Assembly (NCBI RefSeq): GCF_947242115.1
Contig: NC_074711.1
Coordinates: 8,188,434 to 8,252,433 of the forward strand
DNA: 64,000 nucleotides
Source: Biomphalaria glabrata
Taxonomy: Eukaryota > Mollusca > Gastropoda > Planorbidae
Direction: 5' to 3'
A model generated the notes under the pieces. It did not search any database, was not told where the DNA came from, and saw only the letters and a program-made list of their open reading frames with translations. Position numbers and translations under genes: made by a program. Below, piece by piece: positions 1 through 10,536 of this stretch (the stretch's first letter is position 1; the number at the start of each line of letters is the position of its first letter).

Positions 1-252
1 TTTTTTTTTTACAGTAACAACTATTACTATTAATTTGATTATTATATCAACATGTATTATACAGCATGCATGGGAAGCAACTCAAACACAACAGGCGCCA
101 GTGGGTTAATTAAATGTCACTCGCACGATACCGGATGCACTAAATGTTAATCGTTTAAAAGTCTTTAACAACAGTCATTACTTAAATGTAATTGCGGGAT
201 CCCTGCAAGGTGCCGGGCCCAATTTGGAGCAATCGGCCTAAGGCCGACCCTG
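1..252 (+). mobile_element. hAT-like MITE, right part, cut by the window edge
   Basis: The last 13 bases, AAGGCCGACCCTG at 240-252, are the exact reverse complement of the first 13 bases of a related copy at 5862. Bases 15-100 also match that copy at about 5911-5992. The two copies together therefore define an element with a 13-bp terminal inverted repeat starting CAGGGTCGG, typical of hAT-type non-autonomous elements. No protein is encoded. The left end lies outside the window. Confidence 0.65.
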
Positions 253-583
253 CTTTGAAATACATTGAAATATTGAATTTTATGACCGATCTGAATTTGT
301 ATGTGCCATTTAAGCTGTAAGCTGTTCAATAACACCAAACAAAAAAATATTTATTAATTATAAAACTATATGACGAGAAGGACTAACTAAAGATAGTTTA
401 ATTCTAGTTGAACCTTGCTGGTATAATTCTAAAGTCTGTATTAATATTATCTTAATCTACATGTTTCGTTTTTATGCTTCAATATGCCCTTGGCCTAATT
501 TGTTATCGACAGTCGGTTAAAATCATTTTGCCTACTTGAAAGTATGAAACAAGGAAGGCGCTTCTTTTGTATCTTAAATTGTA

Positions 584-3500
584 ATGGATACTGAAACACT
601 TGAAATTGTCCAAAGTGGGAAAACTGATATAGAGTTCCTAGTGAAACACGGTGAGACTATTGTTGGTGGAATACAGGGAATCAGTTGGTGATTTCACTTA
701 GAAATCCTCTACTCCTTAACTCTTTCTCTCCGTAATTATTTTTCCACATTTTGAAGGAATTCTTCATTTGGCTCATTACTATCTCACTACCCTGTTATGA
801 TTGGGCTTCAATAGCTTTGTTGTTTGTTATCAGAAAATGTTGTATTTGGTATAGAATTAAAGGGGAATGCATGCTCTTTTTATATAACTCAAAGTCAAGT
901 TTAAAAAAGAAAACATTAATTTAATTTAATAAGGTAAAAATCAACGATGGTATCGTCGATTAGGAGAGAAAGAGTTAAATTCACTGTATAAGTCTGTAGC
1001 GTAATTGGCACACAGTAGTCAACAATGTGTAGGCCTATCTCGTTAAGGCTGATTTTCAGCAACTGAAGCACTGACTAAACCTATCAAATACGCACAGGCT
1101 TTATCAAGCTTACTTCATATTATGCAAGCATCAGGGCCGGATTTAGACAGCGCAAGACTGTGAGGCCTCCCAGTGCTGTATCCTAATGGAGCATTTAAAA
1201 ATATATAATTTTTTTTAACAATAGGGGGCAAATAAGAAAATAAGGTTAATGAGATAAAATTTACAAGTGCTCCATTTCTGTCTTCACACATAATAGATGT
1301 TTTCATACTTATTAATATTATGAAGTGCATTTATATTTCAGCTTGAAAAGGTTAGGTCAATGTGTAAGGGCCCCCATAAAGTCCCTCATTTTCTAAACTC
1401 CGGCACTGGTAGCGGAATTAATTGTAACTGATGATAACCAATCAAAAACACTTTATAAAAGATGAAAAGAGAAAAAAAATAGATAAAATTGCTGCTTGTA
1501 TTTCTTAACATTCTAGGTTTTAAAAACAGGCGAGTCTTGGATTGAGAAAAAAGATGACACCCAAACTTTTCTGGAAGTCAACATGTTGTTGGCCAATGAA
1601 ACATCCAACTGTATACAGAAGTGCCTGGACATTGCACGTAATGGTTTTAAAATAATAATTTTAGTCTATGTTTATATCTTTCTAGTAATATCAATAACGC
1701 TTGCCTTGAAGTAGATCGAATAGGGAAGAGCGATCGAATTGTTTCTTATCTTATATTATATAATATAGACGTTACTTCAAAAAAGAAGATGATTACGTCC
1801 TAGGCGTCATGCATTCAGTCATGCATATTAACCAATGACTTAAATTCTGCCAAGTCACTGGTTTTCCTGGCTAACTCAGGCAACCCATTCCATGCTCTAC
1901 TAGCACTAGGGAAGAAGGAGTATTTGTACAAATTTGTCCTAGCATATGGGACGAGGAATGTGCCTTTATCTTAGTGTCTTTCAGAGTATTTTATTAAATT
2001 TTGTTTTTGTATTTGAAGATTATGGTTCAGTGTTTTATGTATAATTGCGACTTTACTTTTGTGTCTTCTGTCCTGAAGGCTTTCTAAATTCTTTTCTTCT
2101 TCTCGTTCACGCTTTCTTTGGTTGTAAAACTTTCGTTGCTTTTTTTTTTTATAAGAGTTCTTCAGCTGTCTCTTTCGGAAGCCATGTAGCAGCCAGGTTT
2201 TCTCCTCTATTCCAGTAAAAGTTATCTGTCGTCTGAACTTGTCTTTGAAATGTTTCTAGGAGCACCTCTGAGGCTGTTCTTCTCTTTAAAGCTGAAACAT
2301 GGAACAAAGTGTTTTTTATAAAGACTATTCTTTCTTTATGAAGCTGAAGATCTTTTGTAAGAGCGATTAATTTGCTCTTTATAACTTGGATTGAGAAAGA
2401 ATCCCGTCCCTTCAAAAAATAAAAATCCTGATTACGCAATTAGAGATACTAGAAGATTCTAATTTGGCGATACAGATCCAGACTTAGAAGCTTGATTAGC
2501 ACCTAATGCGGTGCGCAAAAGTTCCTGAGCATCTATTTACTTTTTAAACTCTTTAATGAATACATGCGGTAATATCCACCGATGTACTCTGTGTCCATTA
2601 TAAGAATTCGCAGGTCAAAGTCAAATTTTAATTATAATATTTTGAGAAAATATATAGGTCGAACCTGAGTTTCCCCTGTTTGGCCAATTAGTTAGTAAAT
2701 TGATACTGTAATCCACTACTACTATACTAACGATCTTTTATATGAAATGGTAGAACTAATCGGGCGTTTGATTTCGTTTTAAGCTATCATATAGCACTCA
2801 TAACTGTCAGGCCCTGATAAACCTTTAACATGTGTCTGAAACTACAGTCGTGCACTTCCATTGCATTGAATATAAATAACTTTGGTCTATAATGGCCTAT
2901 ATGATTTCACTCATTACACACATAGATTTATAATTCATTTTAAGTATGTATTGATTTTTTAAATGCTATTTTCTAAACAATCTATTCGTCGGAGAAGGAA
3001 AACTCTGCTGCTATGCAACTATACCCATATACAGTAAAGGCTTAGGGAGTCAACCCTCAGGAAATAATCTGGAGATGGGGACCCTAAGTCAGCTTGCAGC
3101 ACATAGTTCTACACCCCGGCTGAGCCTGCGACACCTTTGATCCCAAACTGTATTAAAGCACTTGTTGTTCCTTTGAAAACATCAGCTGTGTGGGTAGAGG
3201 GGAACGGCCCGTGTGGGCGACATCATTGTATCTATATCTAATGCCAGGGCATTCATCCGAACCGGGCGTCCCGGGTTTTTAATCCTGGTGAAGACTGGGA
3301 TTTTTAATATTGGTATCTTTAGAAGTCTTCGCGTCCATCCAGCTCTAATGGGTACCTGACAATAGTTAGGTGGGGTGGGTCGTTGTCCTGCCTACACGAC
3401 ACCCTTGTTAACCGTGGGCCACAGAACCAGATGAACTTAACATCATCTGCCCTATAGATCGCAAAGTCTGAAAGGGGAACACTGCTTATCTCATCTCACT

Positions 3501-6500
3501 TCTTTTTTGAAGTAACGTCTGTATTATATAAGATAAGATAAGATAAGATCCACTATCGCTTCGCTGCTGACGGAGGCCATACTACTATTAGGCCTACTAA
3601 GGATAAAGTCTGTCGCTCATGTTTATGTGTTAGTGCTAAACTCTCTGCTTCAGTTCAAAAATACATATTTTTTTCATACATTACTTCTAGGTGAAAATCA
3701 AGAACTGTTTCAGACAAGTTCAAGCACTGAACAAAAGTGGTTAGTCAGTAGACCTGAACAATCTATTTCTTCCGGTAGGACGTAGGTCAATAGTTAATGA
3801 ACTGTTTTAATCTGTCGGCTATTGTTTATTTTTTTGTTTCATTAGTTACCTAAAAGTCTTTTTTTTTTCATCATAAATGGAGTGATTAGTTAATTCTTAT
3901 GTAAATGTAATGAAAAATTATTATGTTTAAGTTATTGATACACTCATCTTCTCATGTTTCGAAAAGAGGCGGCCATAGGGGTGGAGAGTGGTGCAACCGC
4001 CCCAGGCCTTGCGCTTTAGGTGGGCTCCACGATAGAGAGAATCTTTTATCACTGTCAGTTCATTATACAACTATTCATGGCCCAGGTCCACGAGCACTGC
4101 TAAGGCTGCACATTCGACAGGTCACGGTTAAGGCCGCCTCTCTTTCGAATGCCCCATTTCCGACATTTATATGGTTAGATCTTGTTCTCTCTTCTGTCCG
4201 CTCAACGAAATTTTTGGTGTCTTTTTCTATTTCGCTTCCAACAGTTAGCTCGCACTTTCTTTACAGTCAAAAGGTGGAAGGAATGTGGTCAAAACCCAGA
4301 AGTCTCAAGCGAAAAATGGAATTATTTCAAGTTAGAATTTCGCACATAGTAGTTAAGCTGGATAGCAAAGTTGAAAATTCAATCCCCAAACCGGCCAATT
4401 TTTTTTTTTTGTTTGATTGAGGCCACTTGATCTATAATATATGAACATAAGTAGGACAGTGGCGTAGCTATGTTGGGGGAGGAGGGGGGAGAATTTTTTT
4501 TCGACATGTATTCAAATCTACAATAAAACATAAAATTTTTCAACACCTTTTTTTTCTGAATGCACTAACTCTGTCTGTCTATGTGTCTGTCTGGCTAAAA
4601 GTTTGTACACGTTATTTCTCCGACACCCAATCTCGGATCAATATGACATTTTGCACAATTATTTCTTTTACCGGTACCTGACAACACAAGAATCGATTTA
4701 AAAAAAACAAAAAACTATTAGTTAATAAACTAGACTGAAGTGGTGGTACAAGCTGAATTATTCCCCTTTATAGATTGTCGTCTGAGGCGTATTACAAATT
4801 ACATGACTGATCCAAAGTAATTGATACACTTATTATAAGCTTTTTTTTTAAAAAAAGTATTTTAGATTAAATTTTTTTTTTTTGTAATTGCAGACGACAG
4901 TATGTTACAAAGTTCGATTGTCCATAACGATGAAATTGAGAAATCAATATCGTCCATTAAATCGATTAGCAAAAGTAATGAAGAGAATTGTGCAACATTA
5001 TTACGATACTACGACACACTCAACAATTTAACCAACGCGCAGTCTGAGAAAATGCAAATCATGGATCAGCAACTGAAGGAGCAGACGAAACAATTCGAAG
5101 CGATGCGCAGACAACAAGATGAAACAGAGAAAAGTTACCGCCAAAAACTAGACGAAGTCAGATCAGATTTGATCGCTGTAAGAGCAGCGCAGAGTTCGAA
5201 GATATCTTATACACAAAGCGGAGCTTCCTCCAAAGCTAAGGATACAGCTAAGCGGGGAAATATCTTAGAAGATTTAGATGATGTTGAATTTGATGACCTC
5301 TTTCCTCCTGAAACACCTACAAGTGAGAAAAAAAATGACTGCGATGTAGGCGTATTTGAAGGAAGACTTGCATTACTTGAACGCAATAGTAAGTAGAACT
5401 TATACATTACAGTCGTTCCTTTAAAATAGATAATTACGTCCTAGACGTGTTAATCTAGTTGTGCTCTGCTAAGTCATTGTTTGGCTGAAGCAAGTTCTAA
5501 TACAGGGGCTCTCAACCTGTGGATCGATTGGGGTCGATTGACGATTTGCCAGGGGTCGGCTAAGACCATCGAAAATATGTATTGTTATTGCCTATTCTTC
5601 TATTGCTGTATGTGTGTGTGTGGGCGGGGGGGGTGTCGCGGCAGAGTGGGGGATTGTAAAAATGGGTCGCCGAGCATAAAAGGTTGAGAACCGCTGTTCT
5701 AATAGAACTAAGGAAGAATAAGCACCTTGTACGAATTAGTCCTAGGGAAAAAGAATTGTGCCTTTAGTGAGATCTATTAGTATTATAAAATAGATCAAAC
5801 AATATCTAGCAAAGTAACAATAGGCTACAATGGACAAAAGTAGATCTATTATTATGATAGACAGGGTCGGCCTTTGTTGAATGGATGCTTCTCTTATAAT
5901 TCTTATTTAATTACAACTATTACTATTAATTGGATCATTACATCAGAATGTATTGTATAATATGCATAGGAAGCAACTCAAAGGCAATAGGCACTATCGT
6001 TAGAGTAGGCCCCTACACTGACCTTCGACGTCGCAACCTGTGGGCAGTTTAGACTAATAGCTCTTTACCACGCCACGCGCGTGACGTCAGACCTGTGACG
6101 TGGCAACAATCTATTGGTCTCCACTGCCCACAGGTTGGGACGTCGTACGTCTTTGTCGACGCTTCCTATAACGAATTGCCTGAGCCCCAGCCTGTGCGCA
6201 TTGTCTCAAAATATTGGCACTTACATAGTAGACTGCTGAGTATAGTTAGATTGTTGTAAATCTTGTAATATTCATCTTAACAGTGTACTATGATTTTCTT
6301 TGACAATGTGCAGGGTCTCCAGTTGCCGTCGATGTTTCAGTGGACGAATTGATAGAGAGAAACATTAAACAAGGAGAGATACTGAAATGTTTCAACTCCG
6401 TGCTCTTCAACAAAGGAAACAATTATAACCTCACGACCGGAATATTCACAGCGCCGTTTTCTGGTCTCTACATGTGCAGTCTCTTTATAGACATAAACCA

Positions 6501-6723
6501 ACTTCAGGACTTGCAGTTTTGTGTTTGTCGCAAAGCGGCGAATGGCAGTGAAAGTGTGGTGGTCACTACCCATGCCAACAAGAAAAATTCAACGTTTTGC
6601 GACATCGGTCTAGTTGATTTGAAGCCCAGTGATAAGCTGTACGTCAAAGCCATGAGTGATTGTGTAAGAATACAATTCAACTTCTATTCTCATTTCATGT
6701 GTATTCTATTGAATAAATATTAA
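584..6723 (+). CDS. C1q-domain protein with coiled coil, five exons
   Basis: Exons 584-650, 1530-1637, 3691-3774, 4894-5388 and 6314-6723 join in frame to about 387 residues. All four introns are phase 1 with GT-AG ends. The ATG at 584 has an in-frame TAA at 575-577 with no acceptor between, which supports this start. Residues 136-187 are a charged, Gln/Glu/Lys-rich probable coiled coil. An acidic stretch (LEDLDDVEFDDLF) follows. From about residue 262 the protein is a C1q/TNF-like domain, with the conserved core GIFTAPFSGLYMCS and a C-terminal strand FMCILLNKY. There is no collagen repeat and no visible signal peptide. Mollusc C1q-domain proteins are often secreted recognition lectins, but this one may be cytoplasmic or use an unseen upstream exon. 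Many transposons lie in the introns. The fold is secure; the function is not. Confidence 0.85.
716..978. mobile_element. TTAA-flanked MITE, piggyBac-like, copy 1
   Basis: The element starts TTAACTCTTTCTCTCC and ends GGAGAGAAAGAGTTAA, a perfect 16-bp inverted repeat including the TTAA. TTAA target duplication with a C-rich start is typical of piggyBac-type elements. No coding sequence is seen. It lies in the first intron of the C1q gene. Related copies are at 32890-32971 and 47245-47552. Confidence 0.75.
1132..1408. mobile_element. hAT-like MITE
   Basis: The left end CAGGGCCGGATTTAGA and the reverse complement of the right end, CAGTGCCGGAGTTTAGA, form an imperfect terminal inverted repeat of the hAT CAG...CTG kind. 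The 277-bp interior is AT-rich and non-coding. I could not see a convincing 8-bp target duplication. It lies in intron 1 of the C1q gene. Confidence 0.55.
1744..2140 (-). mobile_element. LINE 3' end (family A)
   Basis: Read on the minus strand this encodes the end of a non-LTR reverse transcriptase ORF (SFFPSASRAWNGLPEL), followed by a 3' tail with the element TTTTTTGAAGTAACGTCT and an ATAAG-type end. The same tail recurs at 3504, 5410, 8338, 25375, 34205, 38213 and 49960. It is a 5'-truncated insertion in intron 2 of the C1q gene. Confidence 0.7.
3225..3481 (+). mobile_element. tRNA-derived SINE, family A
   Basis: The copy matches the better preserved copy at 28626. It has a tRNA-like B-box region (CCCGGGTTTTTAATCCTGG), then the family body with CCAGCTCTAATGGGTACCTG, GTTAACCGTGGGCCACAG and a 3' part containing GATCGCAAAGTCTGAAAGG. 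It is followed within about 25 bp by the tail of LINE family A, so the two may be one chimeric insertion or two separate ones. Confidence 0.7.
3504..3549 (+). mobile_element. LINE family A 3' tail
   Basis: This short piece holds only the last bases of the LINE family A tail (TTTTTTGAAGTAACGTCTG) and ends in four AGATA-type repeats. Such short tandem 3' ends are usual for non-LTR elements of this kind. Confidence 0.65.
5410..5780 (-). mobile_element. LINE family A fragment interrupted by a hAT MITE
   Basis: Bases 5420-5502 and 5697-5755 align in the same order with the minus-strand LINE copy at 1790-1950 (for example ATTACGTCCTAG and the block ending TTTGTCCTAG/ATTAGTCCTAG). The block between them, 5503-5696, is a separate hAT-type element with its own target duplication. 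The LINE copy is therefore older than the MITE. It lies in intron 4 of the C1q gene. Confidence 0.7.
5503..5696. mobile_element. SPIN-like hAT MITE with perfect 8-bp target duplication
   Basis: The element starts CAGGGGCTCTCAACCTGTGG and ends AGGTTGAGAACCGCTG, the inverted-repeat signature of the SPIN group of hAT transposons. Its subterminal motif AGGGGTCGGCTAAGACCATC also fits the SPIN consensus as I know it. Both sides carry TTCTAATA (5495-5502 and 5697-5704), an exact 8-bp duplication. At 194 bp it is non-autonomous. SPIN elements are known for horizontal transfer among vertebrates, a blood-feeding bug and a pond snail. Placement in SPIN proper rather than a near relative rests on recognition from memory. 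Confidence 0.8.
5862..5992 (+). mobile_element. hAT-like MITE, left part, partner of the copy at 1-252
   Basis: It begins with CAGGGTCGGCCTT, the exact complement of the end of the copy at 240-252. It then follows that copy closely (ACTATTACTATTAAT and GGAAGCAACTCAAA) until about 5992, where similarity stops. It appears 3'-truncated or internally rearranged. It lies in intron 4 of the C1q gene. Confidence 0.6.
6027..6144. repeat. 118-bp near-perfect hairpin (foldback) repeat
   Basis: The arm at 6027-6048 (GACGTCGCAACCTGTGGGCA...) is complementary to 6123-6144 with a single mismatch. Pairing continues inward through AGACTAATAG/CTATTGGTCT. The centre again carries opposed GCCACG and CGTGGC. 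It is GC-richer than its surroundings and has CRE-like TGACGTCA-related cores. It looks like a foldback MITE in intron 4, just upstream of the C1q-domain exon. Confidence 0.7.
6712..6717 (+). promoter_or_regulatory. polyadenylation signal inside the last codons of the C1q gene
   Basis: AATAAA lies in the codons for Asn-Lys just before the TAA stop at 6721-6723. If used, the 3' untranslated region would be only about 10-30 bases. No other canonical AATAAA is seen before the microsatellite that begins near 6791. Confidence 0.45.
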
Positions 6724-6789
6724 TTCGTTGCTATGTAATTGGAATCAAATTGGAATTACCTATAACTGACATCATTTCTACTCTTTCAT

Positions 6790-7048
<259 letters not shown>

Positions 7049-7844
7049 TTTTTAGTTATCTTGAGTGTATAGACTATTTCAAGAAGAAAACATCTGTTTG
7101 TTAAGTTAGGATGCTTTAAAAAAAAACATAGCTTATCGACACGGGCTTTAGTTTTTAATATTTCCAGTACATTGGCTTTGTTGATATTGCTGCTGTGTTT
7201 AGAGATAGAGCTTTTGATTAAGATAGGCCGTGGTTTTCCTCTAATACATATCCTACTTGCTCCTTTGAGTCTGGTGCCCTGCTCATTGTAGGCCTTTATG
7301 TCATCAGCAAATTTTTAACGCACATTGAAGTTGTTATAGATTGTAAACCCCAAATAACTTGTCATAACTAAATACCTAATATAATTAAAATGTGTGTGCT
7401 TTTTTTTTATCAAAACTCTGTTTTTTTTTCATTGTCCTTTTTAATTAACTTTTATTTATTTATTTTTTATTAAAAAGTCATTGATTACAATCAGTGGCCA
7501 ACGTGGCAGAAAATAAAATATATTTGCGCATGTTAGTTTGAGAAAGTGGCATGGGAGAGTGGAATGTTGAGAATGAAGTCAAATGTACTTACTAGGAAAT
7601 AATTTAACCAGATGTAGCCTACCGTTTGGAACTGCACCAAAATTGAGTGACAATTGCAGAGTGGAATAATGCGAAAAACTGGCCAGTGTTTGAAGTTTTA
7701 AATACCCGTGAGCTATTGTTTCAGATGAAGAAACTAAACCTGAGCTACTTGCTAGAATTTCACCGTCCACAGCAGCTTTTGCGGAGCTCAGGACAATCCA
7801 CAATAAGAAAGGAATAGCTCGGATTAAAGTCTGCCTGATCCCTG
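7049..7844. other. gene-free stretch
   Basis: AT-rich sequence without a recognisable repeat. On the minus strand 7590-7803 is open, starts with a hydrophobic run and ends at a good GTAAGT donor, so it could be an isolated exon. I see no start codon in frame, no partner exon and no known domain. Confidence 0.3.
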
Positions 7845-8060
7845 ATGCGCTTACTGGTCATGGCGACATTCTTATATGCTTTCGAATCTGAGACGCTAAC
7901 TGCAGAATTAGAGAGAATGATGCTATATTCATAGACCGCATCTCAAATTAGGAAATTCGAAACAGGATCACAACGGCAATCCCCTATTGATGACCTGCTG
8001 AACATCACAATATTCACCAACGCTCTAACAGACTATGGGAGAGGTGAAGGTGTAAAAGTG
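7845..8060 (+). mobile_element. LINE fragment, 3' region of a reverse-transcriptase ORF
   Basis: The reading FLYAFESETLTAELER resembles the conserved YGCESWTLTAELER-type segment found after the reverse-transcriptase domain of several invertebrate LINEs. Further family-like residues follow, but the frame is broken. Only a short relic remains. Confidence 0.5.
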
Positions 8061-8337
8061 TAGAGTGGAGACCTAGTCAAAAAAAAAAAGTTCGCATATT
8101 TAATTTAAAATACGAAAGGCCAAAAGAGGCTGTAGAAAGTAATCTATTTTTCTAGCACTCATAAAAATATGGTAACGTCGAATTTTAAAAGCGCTTTTAG
8201 CTTAGAGATCTAAACGTGACATCCAGACTAACAGAGTATGCCTTACACAAAACTATAGCTGCTTTCACAATTTGGGGGTATCGGACAAAAAGATTTTAGA
8301 TCTTATCATCTTGATACCCAAATATGTAAGGTGGTAT

Positions 8338-8396
8338 ATATTCTTCTTATCTTATAGATTACAGACGTTACTTCAAAAAGAGAAGACAATTAGATC
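8338..8396 (-). mobile_element. LINE family A 3' tail
   Basis: On the minus strand it reads the family A tail (GAAGTAACGTCTG, then an ATAAG-type end). Only about 60 bp remain. The following 8420-8560 is GC-richer and begins with CAGTGGCG, like a DNA-transposon end, but I could not find its partner. Confidence 0.6.
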
Positions 8397-9132
8397 TACG
8401 CATTTCATGTTTCAATCTCGTCACAGTGGCGCGAAGGGATTCAATGAACCCGGGCCCACGACCATTGGGAGCCCTCAGTCTGTGGCGTAGTGACCATGGG
8501 GTTTGTTGCATTCGGGCCCATGACTCAGAACAGGTTGGACCCCACACTTGGGATGAGACCAAAGTGGAAAAGATAATTGCACTTTTATTAAGCCTATTTG
8601 CTAACGGATGGGATTGCTTTAATGTAATGAACTGCTTTCATCAGGTTAATTGTACTGGTTGCTAGCCCTAATAAGTCATGCGTTTCTGAAGACTGTTGTG
8701 GCCAGATCGTTTCATTCTTTTTTTGTCCCTGTATGTTAATTAAACCATTGATAATATTACAGGTATCAGGGATGGGGGAGAATTTGGCTGAGAAAATATG
8801 GATGCATTGCACAGAAAAAAGAGGGGGAGTCAATGGTCTAGATTCTAGATCTATATTTATAACCCTGGTGGTTAAGAATTAAAATTTGGGGACATAGCTG
8901 CTAATTAGGCCTATTCAACTTTTTCAAAACTCAATCTGTTTCAATTTTTTTTCTGCATAAAGTAAACCTTAAGATATCTTTTTGATACTTGTAACAAAGC
9001 AAGTTAATTGAAAAATAATTTGAGGGTGTAAAAAGAGGAGGTGAGGTGCGGAAAAGCAATTTAACAAGCCTACCACTAACAACCGCGAAGAGAAAATTTA
9101 AGATGCAGAGAAAACTTTCAAAATCAACATAT

Positions 9133-10023
9133 TGTTACAAATGAACAGTGATAGGTAGAGATCAACGTATGACCCCGGCGAGATGACACAGCAGCGAGTG
9201 TTCTCTGGAATCTACATGTACAAACAAAGACAGGATGTGACGTGTCCTCACGTGTTGTTCCAGGGGACGAACAGATCTAAGTAGGGGGACAGTTACTAAT
9301 GAACAGTGACAGATAGAGGTCACTACGTGTGACCCCGACTTGATGACACTGCAGCGAGTGTTCTCTGGAATCTACATGTATAAATAAAGACAGGATGTGA
9401 CGTTTCCTCACGTGTTATTCTAGAAGATACAAGCAGTGTTTGTGCAACTTTGGAGAAGCGATTAGGGACTCTATATAAGCCAGAAAGTTAATGTGAAAGT
9501 CAGTCGTGAGTGAGTCGTCGGTACTGGTGTCTACTGTGCGAGACAGTAGAAGAGAGATGTGTACGACTCGATGCAAGTTAACTAGGGTAGAGTTAACTGG
9601 AGTGGACTACTGTCGTTAAAGTCTATACAGCGAACTACAGTGGACTTGAGCCGTTACAGTCGATGTAAGACGTGTACGGCTCTGATTCGGTAGACTTGAG
9701 TACGACTTGGTTCAGCTTTGGGAGACCTGGAGCGACACTGAGAAGTGTGTCGTTGGTCTGTTCTGTGGAATGCGGCTCGATGCAAGTTGAGAAATGAATT
9801 GCAACGAAGTAAAGAGATGAATTGCAACGAAGTATAGCTAACTGTAAACTGACAGATATTGTACAGTCTTCTACGCTTTTCTACATGTTACAGTAACAAA
9901 TTGTTAGAGTTAATAGACAATAAAGTTATATGAAGCTGAAAGTTTAGTCGTCAAGTTCTTTACAGTGTTTTTATTTGTGTGCCTACTAATACATTTAGCC
10001 AGAAGATTCTGAAATACGTAACA
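9133..10023 (+). mobile_element. solo LTR of an LTR retrotransposon
   Basis: The 891-bp unit starts TGTTAC and ends GTAACA, an inverted terminus of the TG...CA kind. It is flanked by ATAT on both sides (9129-9132 and 10024-10027), a 4-bp target duplication that fits Gypsy-type integration. It has the parts of an LTR: two diverged direct repeats of about 150 bp in the upstream U3 part (about 9142-9290 and 9291-9425), a TATA box TATATAAG at 9472-9479 and AATAAA at 9919-9924. No internal region is present, so it is a fossil left by LTR-LTR recombination. The preserved ends suggest fairly recent age. The Gypsy assignment is inference. Confidence 0.75.
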
Positions 10024-10536
10024 ATATTTTACTTTATAATTATCAATGTTATTGTTTCTCAAATACTTGACAGATTTCATGTGCATAGAAAAAAAATGTC
10101 ATGTTGTCATGATGCCACCATTCTTCTAGTCTCATCTGACCTGTCAAGAACTTGATATCAGCTCTTGATGGCTATACGTCTAGGATGATTCTTACTGATG
10201 TAATTTAACTAATAAAATACACACATCACAGATGACTATGGATTAAAGACCACAATATTCAATAATGATATAAATCATGATCTCTGGACACAAATTTGCA
10301 TACGAAAAATAAATATTTAATTAACAACTATAGTTACATATAATACGACAGTATAATATTGAAAAAAAAAAAGAAGTTATTAATTAAAATACTATTATAA
10401 AGTTTAAATCATGTGATTCTAGAATTAAAATTTAATAATCATATAGACATTGATGCTTGGCTGTAGGTCACGATGAACTTTCCATTTCTCTTGTCTCTCT
10501 CTCTCTGTCTTTGCTATCGGTGTCTTGTATCTCCTT

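Noticed and set aside
3923-4420. 165-codon open frame on the plus strand in a C1q intron
   Set aside because: Low-complexity and His/Ser/Arg-rich, without splice support or a domain. Its GC-rich start (AACCGCCCCAGGCCTTGCGC) looks like a DNA-transposon end.
4440-4500. CAGTGGCGTAGCTA motif as a full MITE (also near 11026 and 52200)
   Set aside because: Only one end is visible at each place. No opposing end or target duplication was found, so these are at most terminal fragments.
7579-7803. 74-codon minus-strand frame with a hydrophobic start and a GTAAGT donor
   Set aside because: The frame has no ATG at its natural start, no partner exon and no known family. It is noted only in the stretch description.
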